In this document: piece after piece, positions 46,190-58,991 of the stretch | Layout of the letters: each line of letters opens with the position of its first letter | Numbering within the stretch: the stretch's first letter is position 1 | NCBI RefSeq assembly: GCF_008831285.2 | Contig: NC_045149.1 | Coordinates: 14,908,578-14,968,577, forward strand | Source: Nymphaea colorata | Lineage: Eukaryota; Streptophyta; Magnoliopsida; Nymphaeales; Nymphaeaceae | Direction of reading: 5' to 3' | Length of the DNA: 60,000 bases | Made by a program: the position numbers and the translations under genes | The notes under the pieces: generated by a model | The model's database searches: none | What the model was told of the DNA's origin: nothing | The model's input: only the letters and a program-made list of their open reading frames with translations

Positions 46190-47259
46190 CTGACATGCTA
46201 CCAACAAACACAAAATTTGAAAATAAAGCCAAAAGAATGAGAGATTCACCTAGGCTGATCAATTTTAGTTTCTCTGAGTATAATTTAACAGCATCCTGAA
46301 TAGGAAATTCAACCTAGCAAAAAGGAGACTTATGAGAGAATGGTTGATTACAAAATCAGTTTATGAGTTTGATACATCAAGAAAACCAGATACAACGAGC
46401 GTTACTAATACATTTGAATTTTAAATTAGGGAGAACACTGAAGATAAAAACAATATTAATAGGCGAGCCACTGTTTACCTAAAGAATGATACACAAATCT
46501 AGAAACAATTATCAACATGCTACCTTAACCCACCACCGAAGTTCAAAAATTTCCAAAATTTTGAGAATTTCATATGCGCACAGTAATGGCCTCGTTTTCA
46601 ACATTCAAGTGAACAACCAAAAAAGTACATGAGAGGACCTAGCATAGCAAGGAGAAAAGGCATTCTATTGATCCTATTGTGAAACTAAATCAGCAAAGGG
46701 GAACTAAATGCAATGTTTAAAATGGATGTGCACTTCCTTGAGATCCGCTTGTTCACACTAGTAGCAGTCCTAGTTTCATAGACTTTAGAGTGTAAAGTGC
46801 AAACTGCAGCTATGGGCAGAATTTGGATCAGCATCATAGGCTTATCTCAGACAATTTGAAGTTTGTACAGATATTTTCTTTACCTGGATAGAGAAGAGAT
46901 GTAACAAGAAAGAAAGAGAGAATTTGGCTAAAAATGCAGTCCTCACGGAGTTATTTTCAGAGTAACTTTCTTACTCCTGCCATAAAAGGTGGAAGTGGTA
47001 CTCTCCTCTTTCCAGTACAGTAGGCGACAACGGGACCAACATGATAGCTCAAGGTACAAGAAGCACATTAGGACCAGCATGGGAGCTCAAAGTACAAGAA
47101 ATGACACTACGGATATCAAATAAATGCAATGGATTTGTAAAAGAAAGTGGAAACAACAAAATGAGAATTTTACGTTAGCAGCAATAACTTGGTTAACCAA
47201 CAATTAGTGTGCAGAAGACATGAGAAAGGCAAGATCCATGAGATATCTTAAGCACTTAC

Positions 47260-47389
47260 ATCTTATACACTTCTGCTTTCTGAATGGTGCTACCACACTC
47301 CACAAGACTTGAAATTTCTATGTCAGGTGTGCTAGTAGAAATAGATGGTGTTGACAGTAGATCGTGCATGACATCCTTGGACATTGACA
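47260..47389 (-). CDS. Internal exon-like segment SMSKDVMHDLL, unit 4
   Basis: Same 130-bp piece with the GTAAGT donor intact. Confidence 0.4.
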
Positions 47390-47854
47390 CTTTCCAACAA
47401 TAAGTTGTGCAGCAAAAATTTATAATACAGAATCTACAGAAAATATTGCCAAAGAAACCAGCATTTTGTTTAGTTAGCACCCACAGTTTTACAGCAGCAT
47501 AAGGACCTGTGTTTGTTCAATTATCCAGGATCCATTCAAAAAATTTGAACACGTTTGTGCCTCTTTAGTTAAAACTAGATTGTGAAAAGGAACGTGCTTT
47601 CATTTGTGGAGATTCAATCAGAATGTTTCAGAGGTCTTTTGGTTAGCTCCCTCATACTAGGTCCCTAAAAGATACATGATAACCTAAATTGAAAATACTA
47701 ATCACAATCACCTATAGGCCCAAATTCATAGCTTTCAACAGCAATGGAATATGGCAGGTACATGAGGCCCTCCCACGACCTTCAGCCCTCAGACAAGAAT
47801 GCCACCTATTTCAAATGTCAAGTTCAAGCCACTAAAAAATCGAATTGCCTGCAA

Positions 47855-47935
47855 CTAAAGATTCATTAGAATGATAACTCCGTTTTGAGCTTCTCGTATT
47901 GAAGAAGAACTTGTTATTCCACTTAAAGCAGGCAC
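47855..47935 (-). CDS. Terminal exon-like segment VPALSGITSSSS, unit 4
   Basis: Copy of 3586-3666 with a Pro-to-Leu change near the end (IILMNL). Confidence 0.27.
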   Translation of the reverse strand: MPALSGITSSSSIREAQNGVIILMNL

Positions 47936-49738
47936 CTCACAAGGCCATGCAATGAGAGTGGAAAATTTAAGACAATAAAATAGAGTAGTGCCGTTCGATC
48001 TTAAGGAAAAATAGAGACAAATAAAAACGAAACAGAAGAACGATGATGACTTATGATACCCTGTGGCATTTGCAAAAAAGATCTCACCACTTTTAGATGT
48101 TAAAAGTAAAAAATGAGGAAACACGTGACTCATAACTGCTATTATGAACAATAACGGATGAAATACAACAACCATGTTTAGAAAAGTTCCAACCAACTCA
48201 AGGACTTCATGCTACATTTTCCGCTATCTTGAAGAATAAATAATTGATATTCCAAGATTTGATGAAACTTCATGGCAGGAAAAACAATCCTGAAAACAAA
48301 ATGAAAGAAGTAACCGATGCGAGTTGAAAAGCAACTAAATGTGCATAACAGCTTTAGTTGTACATGATACTTGGGCCTTGTTGCTTCATAAGACTGAGAA
48401 GTATATTTTGCAAAGTACATGCACAAAAAGACAGCGAGTGCTCTGCTGTTTCACTAAATGCTCAAGTAGCACTTCAACAAATTCATCAATCTCCACAAAT
48501 TCATCAAACAACACCATATGAAGTTATTAACCTATATAACAAAATAGATCACAAGACCTGGCAAGTACCACAAACCCACCTTAGTGTTTTAAGAATATGT
48601 AAAATATACTTTAAAAACCTTTACATTATTGGATCCATGCATGCGTGGAGCCTAGATGGCCAGATCTACATGACGCATGAAATTTGAAAACAAAGGCCGA
48701 AGGCTAGATTTTAAATAAGATTAAAACATGAGTTAACCTAGTTTAGAAAACAACTAGTAAAATTAGGGTTTAAAGATGGGCGACACTAAAACAGGACCTA
48801 AGGGGACAACTCCATGGCTGGGATTCAACATACAGCAGGAGGGAAGAAGTTGAAGCTTAGCTGAAAATAGAGTTGGAGATCAAATTTAGAGGGAAAACGC
48901 AAGAGGTAAATCTAGGAACAGCGGGGGAAGACATCACACTTAGCATGAGTAGACTAATTTTGAGATGTTTCATCCATTCTGTGAATGGACTAGCATAGAA
49001 GGAAATGAAAGGGCTGCATCCATCAAGTCCTAAGGGAACTAGATTTCTCCAATAACCAGGAGCCACAAATGTAGCAAAGATGTCAAGTTTTCCTTTGCAA
49101 AGATTTGTCTTTAAAATAGCTCAAAAAATTTTCAATTCTTTGCCCTATAGGCTTTGAGTGCTCGTAGTGGCAGGAGATATGCCTTCATTTACCAGAAGTA
49201 TCATTAAGTGTCCGGATTCATCTCGCACCAATTGTTCCAGTCTCTTCAAGGGATTTCTTTCCATTTCCAAAACATGAGCATAGAGGAATCGTCCTCAATT
49301 TCATAGAAAGTCATAGAAGAGGAACAAATATTAGCCTAGAATCATCCATCTGAAAAAATTTTTTCATTCAATACTTCAGAGTTCGGCCTTCATGTCTTTC
49401 ATCTCTTGGCAGGCACTTTTTTTTCTTCTTTCTTTTTGCTTTTTCTTTGATTTTGCTCTTTTTCTTTTTCTTTTTCTTTTTCTAACTGAGCCACCCTTCA
49501 CCTTTGAGGAAATACCTCACCACCCCAAAGGCTACTACGAAGCTCCACCATTTGTGGTTGTGTAGTTTTGTCTTGTGCAATATCGTGCCTATTGGGCTTC
49601 TACTGAACCCGTGTAGCGAGCTTTGGGCCGGCAGCTCCCAGACCAGTTGGCCTTAGGGTACCAGGTGTAGAACACCCCTCGGACTTACTTGCTCGAGTCA
49701 GAAGGCTTCAGGCCACGACTAGACAAAAGTTCATTAGG

Positions 49739-50282
49739 TCACATGATTTCGCAAGAGAGACGCAAATCAGCTATGCGCCTTCTCAGTACTCTCACGTATT
49801 GACCCAGAGGAACGACTACACTTGCCCCGAGCTCACCCTCAACTCTCATTTTGCTACCTGCCAAGATTTTACAGGACGCTAGGGCTTCATTCTCATAGCA
49901 TTCTCCTGCTAAACCCTTGCAGATGTTTGATTGCTAAGGCTAATAGCTTTTTCTAATCTTTGACTTCCTCGGTGTCATCAGATTCTCCCCACTGCTCATA
50001 TCGAGGATCTTTCCAGTTTTACCTCTCGTTGACTGACAACAAAAGTTTCAAACTTCAACCTTCTCCTTAAAAAAATACTTAAGAAAAAAAGAAGGTATAC
50101 CATTGTGCACGAAAGTCCTTTTGAACAAATATAGGGCTAAAAACTTTTGGAAAACTGCCGACATCAAATGATACATTGTCCAGATAAGGAGTCTCTCTTT
50201 TCCCCATAGATAGGGTGTTTGTGAAACTGGAGTGACCCGTGTAATGGGTTTTGGAGGGATGTAAAAGAGTAGGCTCCATCAC
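49739..50282 (-). pseudogene. Decayed coding remnant, unit 4
   Basis: Copy of 5481-6025 with a base lost in the CTCCCGCACTG region. Confidence 0.3.
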
Positions 50283-50823
50283 ACTCTCCTATAAGGTCCT
50301 CTACAAAAAAGGAAAAGCCTAGAGGCTACAAGTCCTTGGTACATATGGGCTTCTTAGTGAACAAGGGTTCCACAGATAGTTGGAACGAAAAGGTTTTTTT
50401 TCCCCAAAAGTAAGCTTTGGAGTAGTTGGCCTAATCAGTTGACAAAAAAAGATAACAGCAAGGTAGGAACATATACTTCAAAAGCAACTGTAAGTTTGGA
50501 AAGAAAAGAGCCCTTAGAAGTGAGGGTGTGACAATGCTAAAGAATAGACCACCAAAATAAAAGTGAGCACCAACCACAAGCACGAGTTGCAAGATTGCTC
50601 AAAATATTTTCACCCCTAAAAAAATTCCTCATACATGACCAAATTTTGCATAGAGAAGACAACGACAAAAACACAAGAAGAAAATAGTGACTGTAATAAT
50701 AAAAAAGCAAACGCATGTTTGACAATAGGTTCTGAAAATGGAAAATCATTTTTCAGCCAGTCATTTGGGTGGGAGTGTCGATAAGTATTCTTAAACAATC
50801 AGGTATAAGAGAAAGAAAATTAC

Positions 50824-50896
50824 TGAGACATGCTGAAGTTTGGCATGACTGCTGAAAAGAAGTTGTCCTCACTGGTTTCATAGAGGCTCCTCCTTC
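50824..50896 (-). CDS. Exon-like segment RRSLYETSEDNFFSA, unit 4
   Basis: Unchanged copy of 6567-6639. Confidence 0.35.
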
Positions 50897-52097
50897 CTGC
50901 AATTTCAATGTTGCTCAAAAGTGAGAATGCTAGATGACAACCAGCAAGCACAAATTTTTAATCTTAAGAACCGCATTGCACCAACTTAGACACCTTTATT
51001 GCATTTCATCTACTGCAATCAGTCAACGAATGTACGAATATCAGCTCGTTCCTTAGTTGATTATACGCCTACACTCTCTAGCCTCACGTATTTCTGATTA
51101 TATGCTTAAATGACCAGAGATCTTAAATCCCCTCTTGGAAGGCAATATCACCTAAATCCCCTCACTAGTGTTTGCTGAGCCAGCTTATTATACCACAATA
51201 GAGCAAGATAAACGTAAGGAGAAAGTAGGAAGAGAACATATTCATCTCTGATGTTCAAGATTAAGCTGTTTTTTAATTAGAGGATATCACCGAGCATTCA
51301 TCTTGTCCAAAGTTTTAAGGATAGTTCTGAAAATTCAATCAAACAACAATGACAATTTTCTAAGATTTTCTATTCAATCTATTCCTGAAACTGAAGGTCG
51401 AAATTCGGGCTGACTTCTGGCTTCCTCGCAACCCCTAAATTCAGGACAAGCCCTGATGCAATTTAGTAGTTTTACTTTTTAGTACTTACCCGCAAACTAA
51501 AAGGTGAAGTAAAGAAGCCTTCAGATTACAGACACCATACAAATCTCATGATCAATTAACCGTTGCTGAAGGTCCAAAGTCATAGGATGATGAGAAAAAC
51601 TATCGATTTTTCATGTGGTTAAGCTATACAAATCCATCTACGGGTCCTGCCTCTAGACAGCTATATCAATGACATAAAAATAAGAAAATGATCGAAAACA
51701 GCCTGTTCCTCACAGCAATTTTTTCTTGTTCTTTTTCAATTAAAACAGCAATCATAAATCAAAATTCTATACAATAATTAGAAACTACAAAGATTCAAGC
51801 TACATATGCCTGTGAAACCGCAAAATTTATCTAAAAATAATGCAACCACCCATTGTGCACAATTACAGTAGATAAAAAATTAGTAAACTCATGAACAGCT
51901 GATTTTTCCCATGACTCTGCAATGATCATCGACTAATGACATCAGATTATGAATAACCATAATAATCTCTGATCATCGCCCATTGGAAACTAAACTGAAC
52001 GTGGACAAATAAAACGATGAAATTGAACATTAAAATTCAAATACGAACCAGGAGTCAGACAACAGAAAATCATGGTTCCGCTGATGCGAACACTCAC

Positions 52098-52352
52098 ATT
52101 AAAGCGTGGCCCCAGTCCGGTGCCATAGACGGCGAGAGGCCGAAGCCGGCAGGCTGCAAGGATGAATCCATGAGCACACCATCTGAATCCGGATTATTTG
52201 CCTCCTGAAAGACCACGGAGCCGCCGCTGGAGACCGAGTTCCAATGGTTGCCGACCGACTCCACACGGACTGGCAGAGAGAGAGAAAAAACAGAAAGGGC
52301 CGAAGGTGCATCCGAGGATCTGAACGACGCCGACCGATCCACCCGCGGTAGA
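52098..52352 (-). CDS. First-exon-like GC-rich segment, unit 4
   Basis: Copy of 7844-8100. Bases are lost at CCACACGGACTGGCAGAG, which shifts the frame upstream of ESVGNHW. Confidence 0.38.
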
Positions 52353-52485
52353 AAGAGGAAGAGGGAAAAGGGGAGAAGCAGAAAAAAGGGTGAAAGCGGA
52401 AGAGGGAAAGGGGAGAAGCAGAAAACGGGAGAAAAAGGAAGAGGGAAAAGGGGAGAAGCACGAAAAAAGGAAAGAGAGTGAAACG
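52349..52485 (+). repeat. Polypurine minisatellite, unit 4 (shortest)
   Basis: Same motif with one internal repeat missing relative to units 1-3 and 5. Confidence 0.88.
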
Positions 52486-52620
52486 GTATTACCAATTGTT
52501 TTTATTAACGACAGACCCCGATGGAGAATGTTTCGCAGGCTTTCCGTTTTTGAATTACATTTGCTTCAATGCTTTCTATGTGTATGAATAAGGTAGACAA
52601 CTGGACTGATGTTATCCTTC

Positions 52621-52657
52621 AAAGAGACTTGGGACGAGGTATGCTAAAAATGTGTAA
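52621..52657. other. 37-bp sequence foreign to the unit at this position
   Basis: Units 1, 2, 3 and 5 continue with CTTTCAGATGTTGGTGG here. Unit 4 instead reads AAAGAGACTTGGGACGAGG and on to the gap. I did not find this stretch elsewhere in the window. It may be a contig-end artefact or a true junction with other sequence. Confidence 0.7.
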
Positions 52658-52757
52658 NNNNNNNNNNNNNNNNNNNNNNNNNNNNNNNNNNNNNNNNNNN
52701 NNNNNNNNNNNNNNNNNNNNNNNNNNNNNNNNNNNNNNNNNNNNNNNNNNNNNNNNN
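52658..52757. other. Assembly gap, 100 N
   Basis: Exactly 100 N. The left flank is equivalent to unit 1 ~8,400 and the right flank to unit 1 ~4,768, so the unit order runs backwards across the gap. About 11 kb of a unit would be needed here to keep the array regular. Confidence 0.98.
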
Positions 52758-53495
52758 CCTAAGGGAACTAGATTTCTCCAATAACCAGGAGCCACAAATG
52801 TAGCAAAAGATGTCAAGTTTTCCTTTGCAAAGATTTGTCTTTAAAATAGCTCAAAAAATTTTCAATTCTTTGCCCTATAGGCTTTGAGTGCTCGTAGTGT
52901 GCAGGAGATATGGCCTTCATTTACCAGAAGTATTCATTAAGTGTCCGGATTCATCTCGCACCAATGTTGTCCAGTCTCTTCAAGGGATTTCTTTCATTTC
53001 CAAAACATGAGCATAGAGGAATCGTCCTCAATTTCATAGAAAGTCATAGAAGAGGAACAAATATTAGCCTAGAATCATCCATCTGAAAAAGATTTTTTCA
53101 TTCAATACTTCAGAGTTCGGCCTTCATGTCCTTATCATCTCTTGGCAGGCACTTTTTTTTTTTTTTTTCTTTCCGCTTTTGATTTGGGATTTTCTTTTGA
53201 TTATTGCTCTTTTTCTTTTTCCTTTTTCTTTTTCTAACTGAGCCACCTTACACTTTGAGGGAAATACCTCACCACCCCAAAGCTACTACGAAGCTCCACC
53301 ATTTTGGTGGTTGTGTAGTTTTTGTCTTGTGCAATATCGTGCCTATTGGGCTTTCTACTGGAACCCGTGTACGAGCTTTGGGCCGGGCAGCTCCCAGACC
53401 AGTTGGCCTTAGGGTACCAGGTGTAGAACACCCCTCCGGACTTACTTGCTCGAGTTCAGAAGGCTTCAGGCCACGACTAGACAAAAGTTCATAGG

Positions 53496-54039
53496 TCACA
53501 TGATTTCGCAAGAGAGACGCAAATCAGCTATGCGCCTTCTCAGTACTCTCACGTATTGACCCAGAGGAACGACTACACTTGCCCCGAGCTCACCCTCAAC
53601 TCTCATTTTGCTACCTGCCAAGATTTTACAGGACGCTAGGGCTTCATTCTCATAGCATTCTCCTGCTAAACCCTTGCAGATGTTTGATTGCTAAGGCTAA
53701 TAGCTTTTTCTAATCTTTGACTTCCTCGGTGTCATCAGATTCTCCCGCACTGCTCATATCGAGGATCTTTCCAGTTTTACCTCTCGTTGACTGACAACAA
53801 AAGTTTCAAACTTCAACCTTCTCCTTAAAAAAATACTTAAGAAAAAAAGAAGGTATACCATTGTGCACGAAAGTCCTTTTGAACAAATATAGGGCTAAAA
53901 ACTTTTGGAAAACTGCCGACATCAAATGATACATTGTCCAGATAAGGAGTCTCTCTTTTCCCCATAGATAGGTGTTTGTGAAACTGGAGTGACCCGTGTA
54001 ATGGGTTTTGGAGGGATGTAAAAGAGTAGGCTCCATCAC
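53496..54039 (-). pseudogene. Decayed coding remnant, unit 5
   Basis: Copy of 5481-6025. A missing G (ATAGGTGTTTG) frameshifts the LSMGKRE part. Confidence 0.3.
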
Positions 54040-54580
54040 ACTCTCCTATAAGGTCCTCTACAAAAAAGGAAAAGCCTAGAGGCTACAAGTCCTTGGTACA
54101 TATGGGCTTCTTAGTGAACAAGGGTTCCACAGATAGTTGGAACGAAAAGGTTTTTTTTCCCCAAAAGTAAGCTTTGGAGTAGTTGGCCTAATCAGTTGAC
54201 AAAAAAAGATAACAGCAAGGTAGGAACATATACTTCAAAAGCAACTGTAAGTTTGGAAAGAAAAGAGCCCTTAGAAGTGAGGGTGTGACAATGCTAAAGA
54301 ATAGACCACCAAATAAAAGTGAGCACCAACCACAAGCACGAGTTGCAAGATTGCTCAAAATATTTTCACCCCTAAAAAAATTCCTCATACCATGACCAAA
54401 TTTTGCATAGAGAAGACAACCACAAAAACACAAGAAGAAAATAGTGACTGTAATAATAAAAAAGCAAACGCATGTTTGACAATAGGTTCTGAAAATGGAA
54501 AATCATTTTTCAGCCAGTCATTTGGGTGGGAGTGTCGATAAGTATTCTTCAACAATCAGGTATAAGAGAAAGAAAATTAC

Positions 54581-54653
54581 TGAGACATGCTGAAGTTTGG
54601 CATGACTGCTGAAAAGAAGTTGTCCTCACTGGTTTCATAGAGGCTCCTCCTTC
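54581..54653 (-). CDS. Exon-like segment RRSLYETSEDNFFSA, unit 5
   Basis: Unchanged copy of 6567-6639. Confidence 0.35.
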
Positions 54654-55858
54654 CTGCAATTTCAATGTTGCTCAAAAGTGAGAATGCTAGATGACAACCA
54701 GCAAGCACAAATTTTTAATCTAAGAACCGCATTGCACCAACTTAGACACCTTTATTGCATTTCATCTACTGCAATCAGTCAAACGAATGTACGAATATCA
54801 GCTCGTTCCTTAGTTGATTATACGCCTACACTCTCTAGCCTCACGTATTTCTGATTATATGCTCTAAATGACCAGAGATCTTAAATCCCCTCTTGGAAGG
54901 CAATATCACCTAAATCCCCTCACTAGTGTTTGCTGAGCCAGCTTATTATACCACAATAGAGCAAGATAAACGTAAGGAGAAAGTAGGAAGAGAACATATT
55001 CATCTCTGATGTTCAAGATTAAGCTGTTTTTTAATTAGAGGATATCACCGAGCATTCATCTTGTCCAAAGTTTTAAGGATAGTTCTGAAAATTCAATCAA
55101 ACAACAATGACAATTTTCTAAGATTTTCTATTCAATCTATTCCTGAAACTGAAGGTCGAAATTCGGGCTGACTTCTGGCTTCCTCGCAACACCCCTAAAT
55201 TCAGGACAAGCCCTGATGCAATTTAGTAGTTTTACTTTTTAGTACTTACCCGCAAACTAAAAGGTGAAGTAAAGAAGCCTTCAGATTACAGACACCATAC
55301 AAATCTCATGATCAATTAACCGTTGCTGAAGGTCCAAAGTCATAGGATGATGAGAAAAACTATCGATTTTTCATGTGGTTAAGCTATACAAATCCATCTA
55401 CGGGTCCTGCCTCTAGACAGCTATATCAATGACATAAAAATAAGAAAATGATCGAAAACAGCCTGTTCCTCACAGCAACTTTTTCTTGTTCTTTTTCAAT
55501 TAAAACAGCAATCATAAATCAAAATTCTATACAATAATTAGAAACTACAAAGATTCAAGCTACATATGCCTGTGAAACCGCAAAATTTATCTAAAAATAA
55601 TGCAACCACCCATTGTGCACAATTACAGTAGATAATAAAATTAGTAAACTCATGAACAGCTGATTTTTCCCATGACTCTGCAATGATCATCGACTAATGA
55701 CATCAGATTATGAATAACCATAATAATCTCTGATCATCGCCCATTGGAAACTAAACTGAACGTGGACAAATAAAACGATGAAATTGAACATTAAAATTCA
55801 AATACGAACCAGGAGTCAGACAACAGAAAATCATGGTTCCGCTGATGCGAACACTCAC

Positions 55859-56115
55859 ATTAAAGCGTGGCCCCAGTCCGGTGCCATAGACGGCGAGAGG
55901 CCGAAGCCGGCAGGCTGCAAGGATGAATCCATGAGCACACCATCTGAATCCGGATTATTTGCCTCCTGAAAGACCACGGAGCCGCCGCTGGAGACCGAGT
56001 TCCAATGGTTGCCGACCGACTCCACACCGGACTGGCAGGAGAGAGAGAAAAAACAGAAAGGGCCGAAGGTGCATCCGAGGATCTGAACGACGCCGACCGA
56101 TCCACCCGCGGTAGA
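55859..56115 (-). CDS. First-exon-like GC-rich segment, unit 5
   Basis: Unchanged copy of 7844-8100. Confidence 0.42.
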
Positions 56116-56271
56116 AAGAGGAAGAGGGAAAAGGGGAGAAGCAGAAAAAGGGTGAAAGCGGAAGAGGGAAAAGGGGAGAAAGCGGAAGAGGGAAAAGGGG
56201 AGAAGCAGAAAACGGGAGAAAAAGGAAGAGGGAAAAGGGGAGAAGCACGAAAAAAGGAAAGAGGGTGAAAC
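56111..56271 (+). repeat. Polypurine minisatellite, unit 5
   Basis: Matches unit 1 base for base by eye through the tract and its flank (GACAGACCGCCGG). Confidence 0.88.
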
Positions 56272-57854
56272 GGTATTATCAACTGTTTTTATTAGCGACA
56301 GACCGCCGGATGGAGAATGTTTCGCAGGCTTTCCGTTTTTGAATTACATTTGCTTCAATGCTTTCTATGTGTATGAATAAGGTAGACAACTGGACTGATG
56401 TTATCCTTCCTTTCAGATGTTGGTGGAAAGTCATAACCCAAAGCCGAAAAAAAAAGTTTGAACGCGCAGACACGAACTAATACTTAACAGAAGACTTTTG
56501 TAGCACGATCATACGCCACATAACGAAGAACCATACAAAATCCTACATATTTTACAACAAACGTTGTGGTATTAGTTTTAGAAATAAAAAAAATGTTCGA
56601 AGGCCAATTTCTTTTTTTAAAAAAAAATCAACATATTTTGATGTTTCAGACACTGTATAACTCAAATGCCTGGTTTGGCATATCTCGATTCATCTGTACT
56701 ATGATTCATATCCAAAAAGATACATACCAAGACCACTGGTGCTAGGGAATGGAGTTTCGTTTCTAAGCCAAATATTTTGTTCTGAATATTATCAACATAA
56801 GAGTAGTTTAGTCTGCTTCCCACATAGAGGGTGTTATGTTACACACACACATGAGTTAGCTTAGGCAGGACAACTAAGTTAGTGAGTTCCATTCCTTTAG
56901 TATGCACATATAAAAGCAAGTACATTCTTAAAATAAATGTTCTCCAATTTCTAAAAACGAAAAAAGAAAACTGCAGATGCAAATAACCAGCATTAGTGGG
57001 AGGACGAGATTAATATGTATTCATAGAAAAAATCAAAGCATAGTTAGCATTGCAAGTATTGGTGAAATTATGCCAACATAGGCTGCCGAGGTACTGAACT
57101 CAATCACCCTCAACTAGATAGTCTATTCTTTAAGTAAATCTTCTAAAACAGGCACGTTGATCTTGTTGGCAATAGACTGGCCAACAAACACCAGTACAAT
57201 AGAAGTATTTCTTTTTTTTTCCTTGTTGTCATGTGTTAAAGTATGACCATCTCATACAATAGGTTTTTATCTTAAAACGGAAGCTTTTGAGTACTCCAAA
57301 AGGTAGGAGGTTGTCTTTGCGAATGATCATGATGCAAACACATCTGCGGTGGTCAAGGAATTTCCAATATGACAATCGATACATGGAATTAATTTCACTA
57401 AAAAGGAAGCATTTTCCAATTTTTGTGCAAACTCAACCTAAAAGCTCTGGTCTATACATTATTTTTTCTTGACTTTTTTCTAACTTAGAGGTTAAGACAC
57501 CCAATTTTTGTATTAGAATCTTTGGAAGACCGAGGATTTGATGTATATTTTTTTTGTGACATCTAAATTTAGTATCGGATACTCATATGGGCTGAAAATG
57601 GTGGCAGGCGCCACTCTTGAGTTGAAGAGAACAATTCTAAGCCCACCCATGCCACCAACCTGCCCTCGGAAGGAAGGGTTTCACCCTTTCCATGTATCTT
57701 CCCCAAAACGGTAACTGGTAATTTGTAGCTTCATGTTAGAAACCAGCTGAGCGGATGATACTTCAAAAGATTAATCAATTTGATTGATTGATTGATTAAT
57801 AATCACTTTAAAGAGTCTTTGAATGACGAAGCCTACAAATTTAGTGATATTTGC

Positions 57855-57990
57855 ATATATATATATATATATATAAGATGTCGGTATATGAGTATAAGAT
57901 GGGCTTCTTTCTACTCAACAAGCGGTCGGTATATGAGTATAAGATGGGCTTCTTTCTACTCAACAAGTGGTCGGTATATGAGTATAAGAT
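57855..57990. repeat. TA microsatellite and 45-bp tandem repeat, unit 5
   Basis: About 2.5 full 45-bp units, as in unit 1. Confidence 0.9.
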
Positions 57991-58094
57991 GAGATTCTTT
58001 TATAAAGTGTAGTATACGAGGAGGAGTATGAATACCTTCATGCCGTCATTGTATATATACAAGAACATTTCTTGTCGAGTGAACCGAAATTGAC

Positions 58095-58213
58095 TTAAGA
58101 CTCTGATTCTTTCGAGCAACTTCCTCCTTTGCGCGCCTTCAACTCTTGCAACCTTTCCACATAAAACGAATAGCCCTCGCCACCACAATCTCTAATCGTC
58201 ATAGTACCATCAT
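58095..58213 (-). CDS. 3'-terminal exon-like segment, unit 5
   Basis: Copy of 10090-10208 with GYSFYVERL in place of GYSFSVERL and one silent change. Confidence 0.42.
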
Positions 58214-58218
58214 CTGTC

Positions 58219-58657
58219 AACATTGTTGTCAGGCCATAGAAAAGGAGGTGTGGATGACAAAACACCATGATCTTTGAGATGTGATTCCAATAGTTGTTGC
58301 ACAATCAAGAGACCGGTCTCAACAAAGACATGAGGGAGGAGTCAGTAAGAGGGTGTAGTACTTCCTTCTCATTTCCCTGGAGTTTTTATTGCTTATAGCA
58401 TAAATATTACCTAAACGTATAAACATGAAAATTCACACGTAATCGATGGAATGAATCATAAGACGGTTTCAGTCATCATCATTACGGCTCCGAGTAAGTC
58501 ACACAAACGGCACTCAATTATGCAGGAGATGCATTTCGAACTCAATCTCAAATGCAACTCAAGTTTTAAAAACATCAGCTTTTTGCCACAAAGCCCTAGA
58601 GAGAAAGAAAAAAAAAGACACTCAAAAGAGTACTCAACCTCATGTAAAAACCAATTA
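58219..58657 (-). repeat. Inverted-repeat right arm, unit 5
   Basis: Matches unit 1 more closely than units 2 and 3 (CTCAAAAGAGTAC and TTCTTTAGTTG nearby). The base after the arm end is changed (ATTGAGTGG for ATTGCGTGG). Confidence 0.74.
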
Positions 58658-58785
58658 TTGAGTGGATAAGAAAGGGATGCATCGCCTGAGACATTTCTTT
58701 AGTTGAAAAGGTTTGAAACATTTACCATAGCTTGTAAATGTTCTCTTGAGGGACGTAAATTTTGTTTGTGTTTCTTTAATGATAA

Positions 58786-58991
58786 CGTATAGCGGGGATG
58801 AAGACATCCAGTATAAGGCTATACCGGTGATAAATAGTACCGCTGTAGAACTATAACGGTGACTCCTTTCGCCGCCTATACACCTTATAGCGTAGCCCGC
58901 CGCTAAAAGCCTATTATACCGGTGAATCTAGCCACCGCCACAAGTTTTCACCGCTATAAATCCATAACGGTGATCCTTGCCACCGCTATAC
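58786..58991. repeat. CCGCTATA/TATAGCGG motif array, unit 5
   Basis: Same array with its own shortened centre (TATAGCGTAGCCCGCCGC). Confidence 0.75.

Larger units (their letters stand above)
42987..52657. repeat. Tandem unit 4 (truncated at the second gap)
   Basis: Collinear with unit 3 from its start to position 52620, which is equivalent to about 38037 in unit 3. It then has 37 bases unrelated to the other units at this point and runs into N. It carries more one-base deletions than the other units, many in short homopolymers, and a 137-bp deletion in segment B. Confidence 0.92.
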
